From UBA1413 sp964472165 (GTDB taxonomy: Bacteria; Bacteroidota; Bacteroidia; Bacteroidales; Prolixibacteraceae), in NCBI GenBank assembly GCA_964472165.1, contig CAYYJE010000143.1:1-6473 (forward strand): DNA of 6,473 bases, in the 5' to 3' direction. This document shows, one piece after another, positions 6,447-6,473 of the stretch. The position numbers and the translations under genes were made by a program. The notes under the pieces were generated by a model that did not search any database, was not told the origin of the DNA, and saw only the letters and a list, made by a program, of their open reading frames with translations. Every line of letters begins with the position of its first letter. The first letter of the stretch is position 1.

Positions 6447-6473
6447 ATGAGAAACTTATCAAAAATTTTCATC
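6447..6473 (+). CDS. Start of a secreted protein, possibly a second OmpH/Skp (3' end outside window)
   Basis: Nine codons are visible (MRNLSKIFI) before the window ends. A basic N-terminus followed by hydrophobic residues is consistent with the start of a signal peptide. It lies 47 bases after the OmpH/Skp stop, with a promoter-like sequence at the expected distance. Tandem OmpH/Skp genes after bamA are common in Bacteroidota, so a second copy is the best guess, but the visible residues alone do not prove it. Confidence 0.5.

Noticed and set aside
1388..6447. TGATCA palindrome in all three of the longer non-coding gaps (1388, 5817, 6442)
   Set aside because: The same hexamer also occurs inside uppS, bamA and the OmpH/Skp gene, and its position relative to the promoter boxes is not consistent, so it is not a convincing operator.

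Overview
This window reads as a conserved housekeeping locus from a member of the Bacteroidota, probably Bacteroidales or a close relative. The assignment rests on gene order (CBS protein, NAD kinase, DUF6089/PorG-like protein, UppS, BamA, OmpH/Skp, then the start of another secreted protein), on Bacteroidota-type -7 boxes (TAnnTTTG) in the non-coding gaps, and on the lack of convincing Shine-Dalgarno sequences. All genes lie on the + strand. I see no mobile element, CRISPR array, tRNA or rRNA.

Layout. Positions 1-401 hold the 3' part of a CBS-domain protein that runs in from the left edge. The NAD kinase gene nadK follows after a 6-base gap (408-1289). A gap of 312 bases (1290-1601) has no gene. 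It holds a good -7 promoter element at 1371-1378 and, if that promoter is used, a leader of about 220 nt with several possible hairpins. The next three genes are tightly packed: a PorG-like/DUF6089 outer-membrane barrel (1602-2336), uppS from a GTG start (2341-3084) and bamA (3102-5819). An OmpH/Skp-family periplasmic chaperone follows (5887-6399), with a candidate promoter in the gap before it. The last 27 bases (6447-6473) are the start of another ORF, plausibly a second OmpH/Skp copy, preceded by the best promoter-like match in the window.

How they fit together. From 1602 onward the genes serve envelope building. UppS makes the C55 lipid carrier for peptidoglycan and surface glycans. Skp-type chaperones carry unfolded outer-membrane proteins across the periplasm, and BamA inserts them. 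PorG-like proteins are barrels linked to the type IX secretion system and would be expected to be BAM clients. The upstream pair (CBS protein and nadK) belongs to nucleotide and cofactor metabolism and looks like a separate transcription unit.

Most unusual feature. BamA carries a Gly/Tyr-rich insertion of about 64 residues (543-606) between predicted strands 5 and 6 of the barrel, where an extracellular loop is expected. It contains three identical 8-residue units (GGYSPYGY) whose codons differ heavily at synonymous sites, followed by a short acidic patch. Otherwise this is a core locus, and I do not see an undescribed multi-gene system in it.
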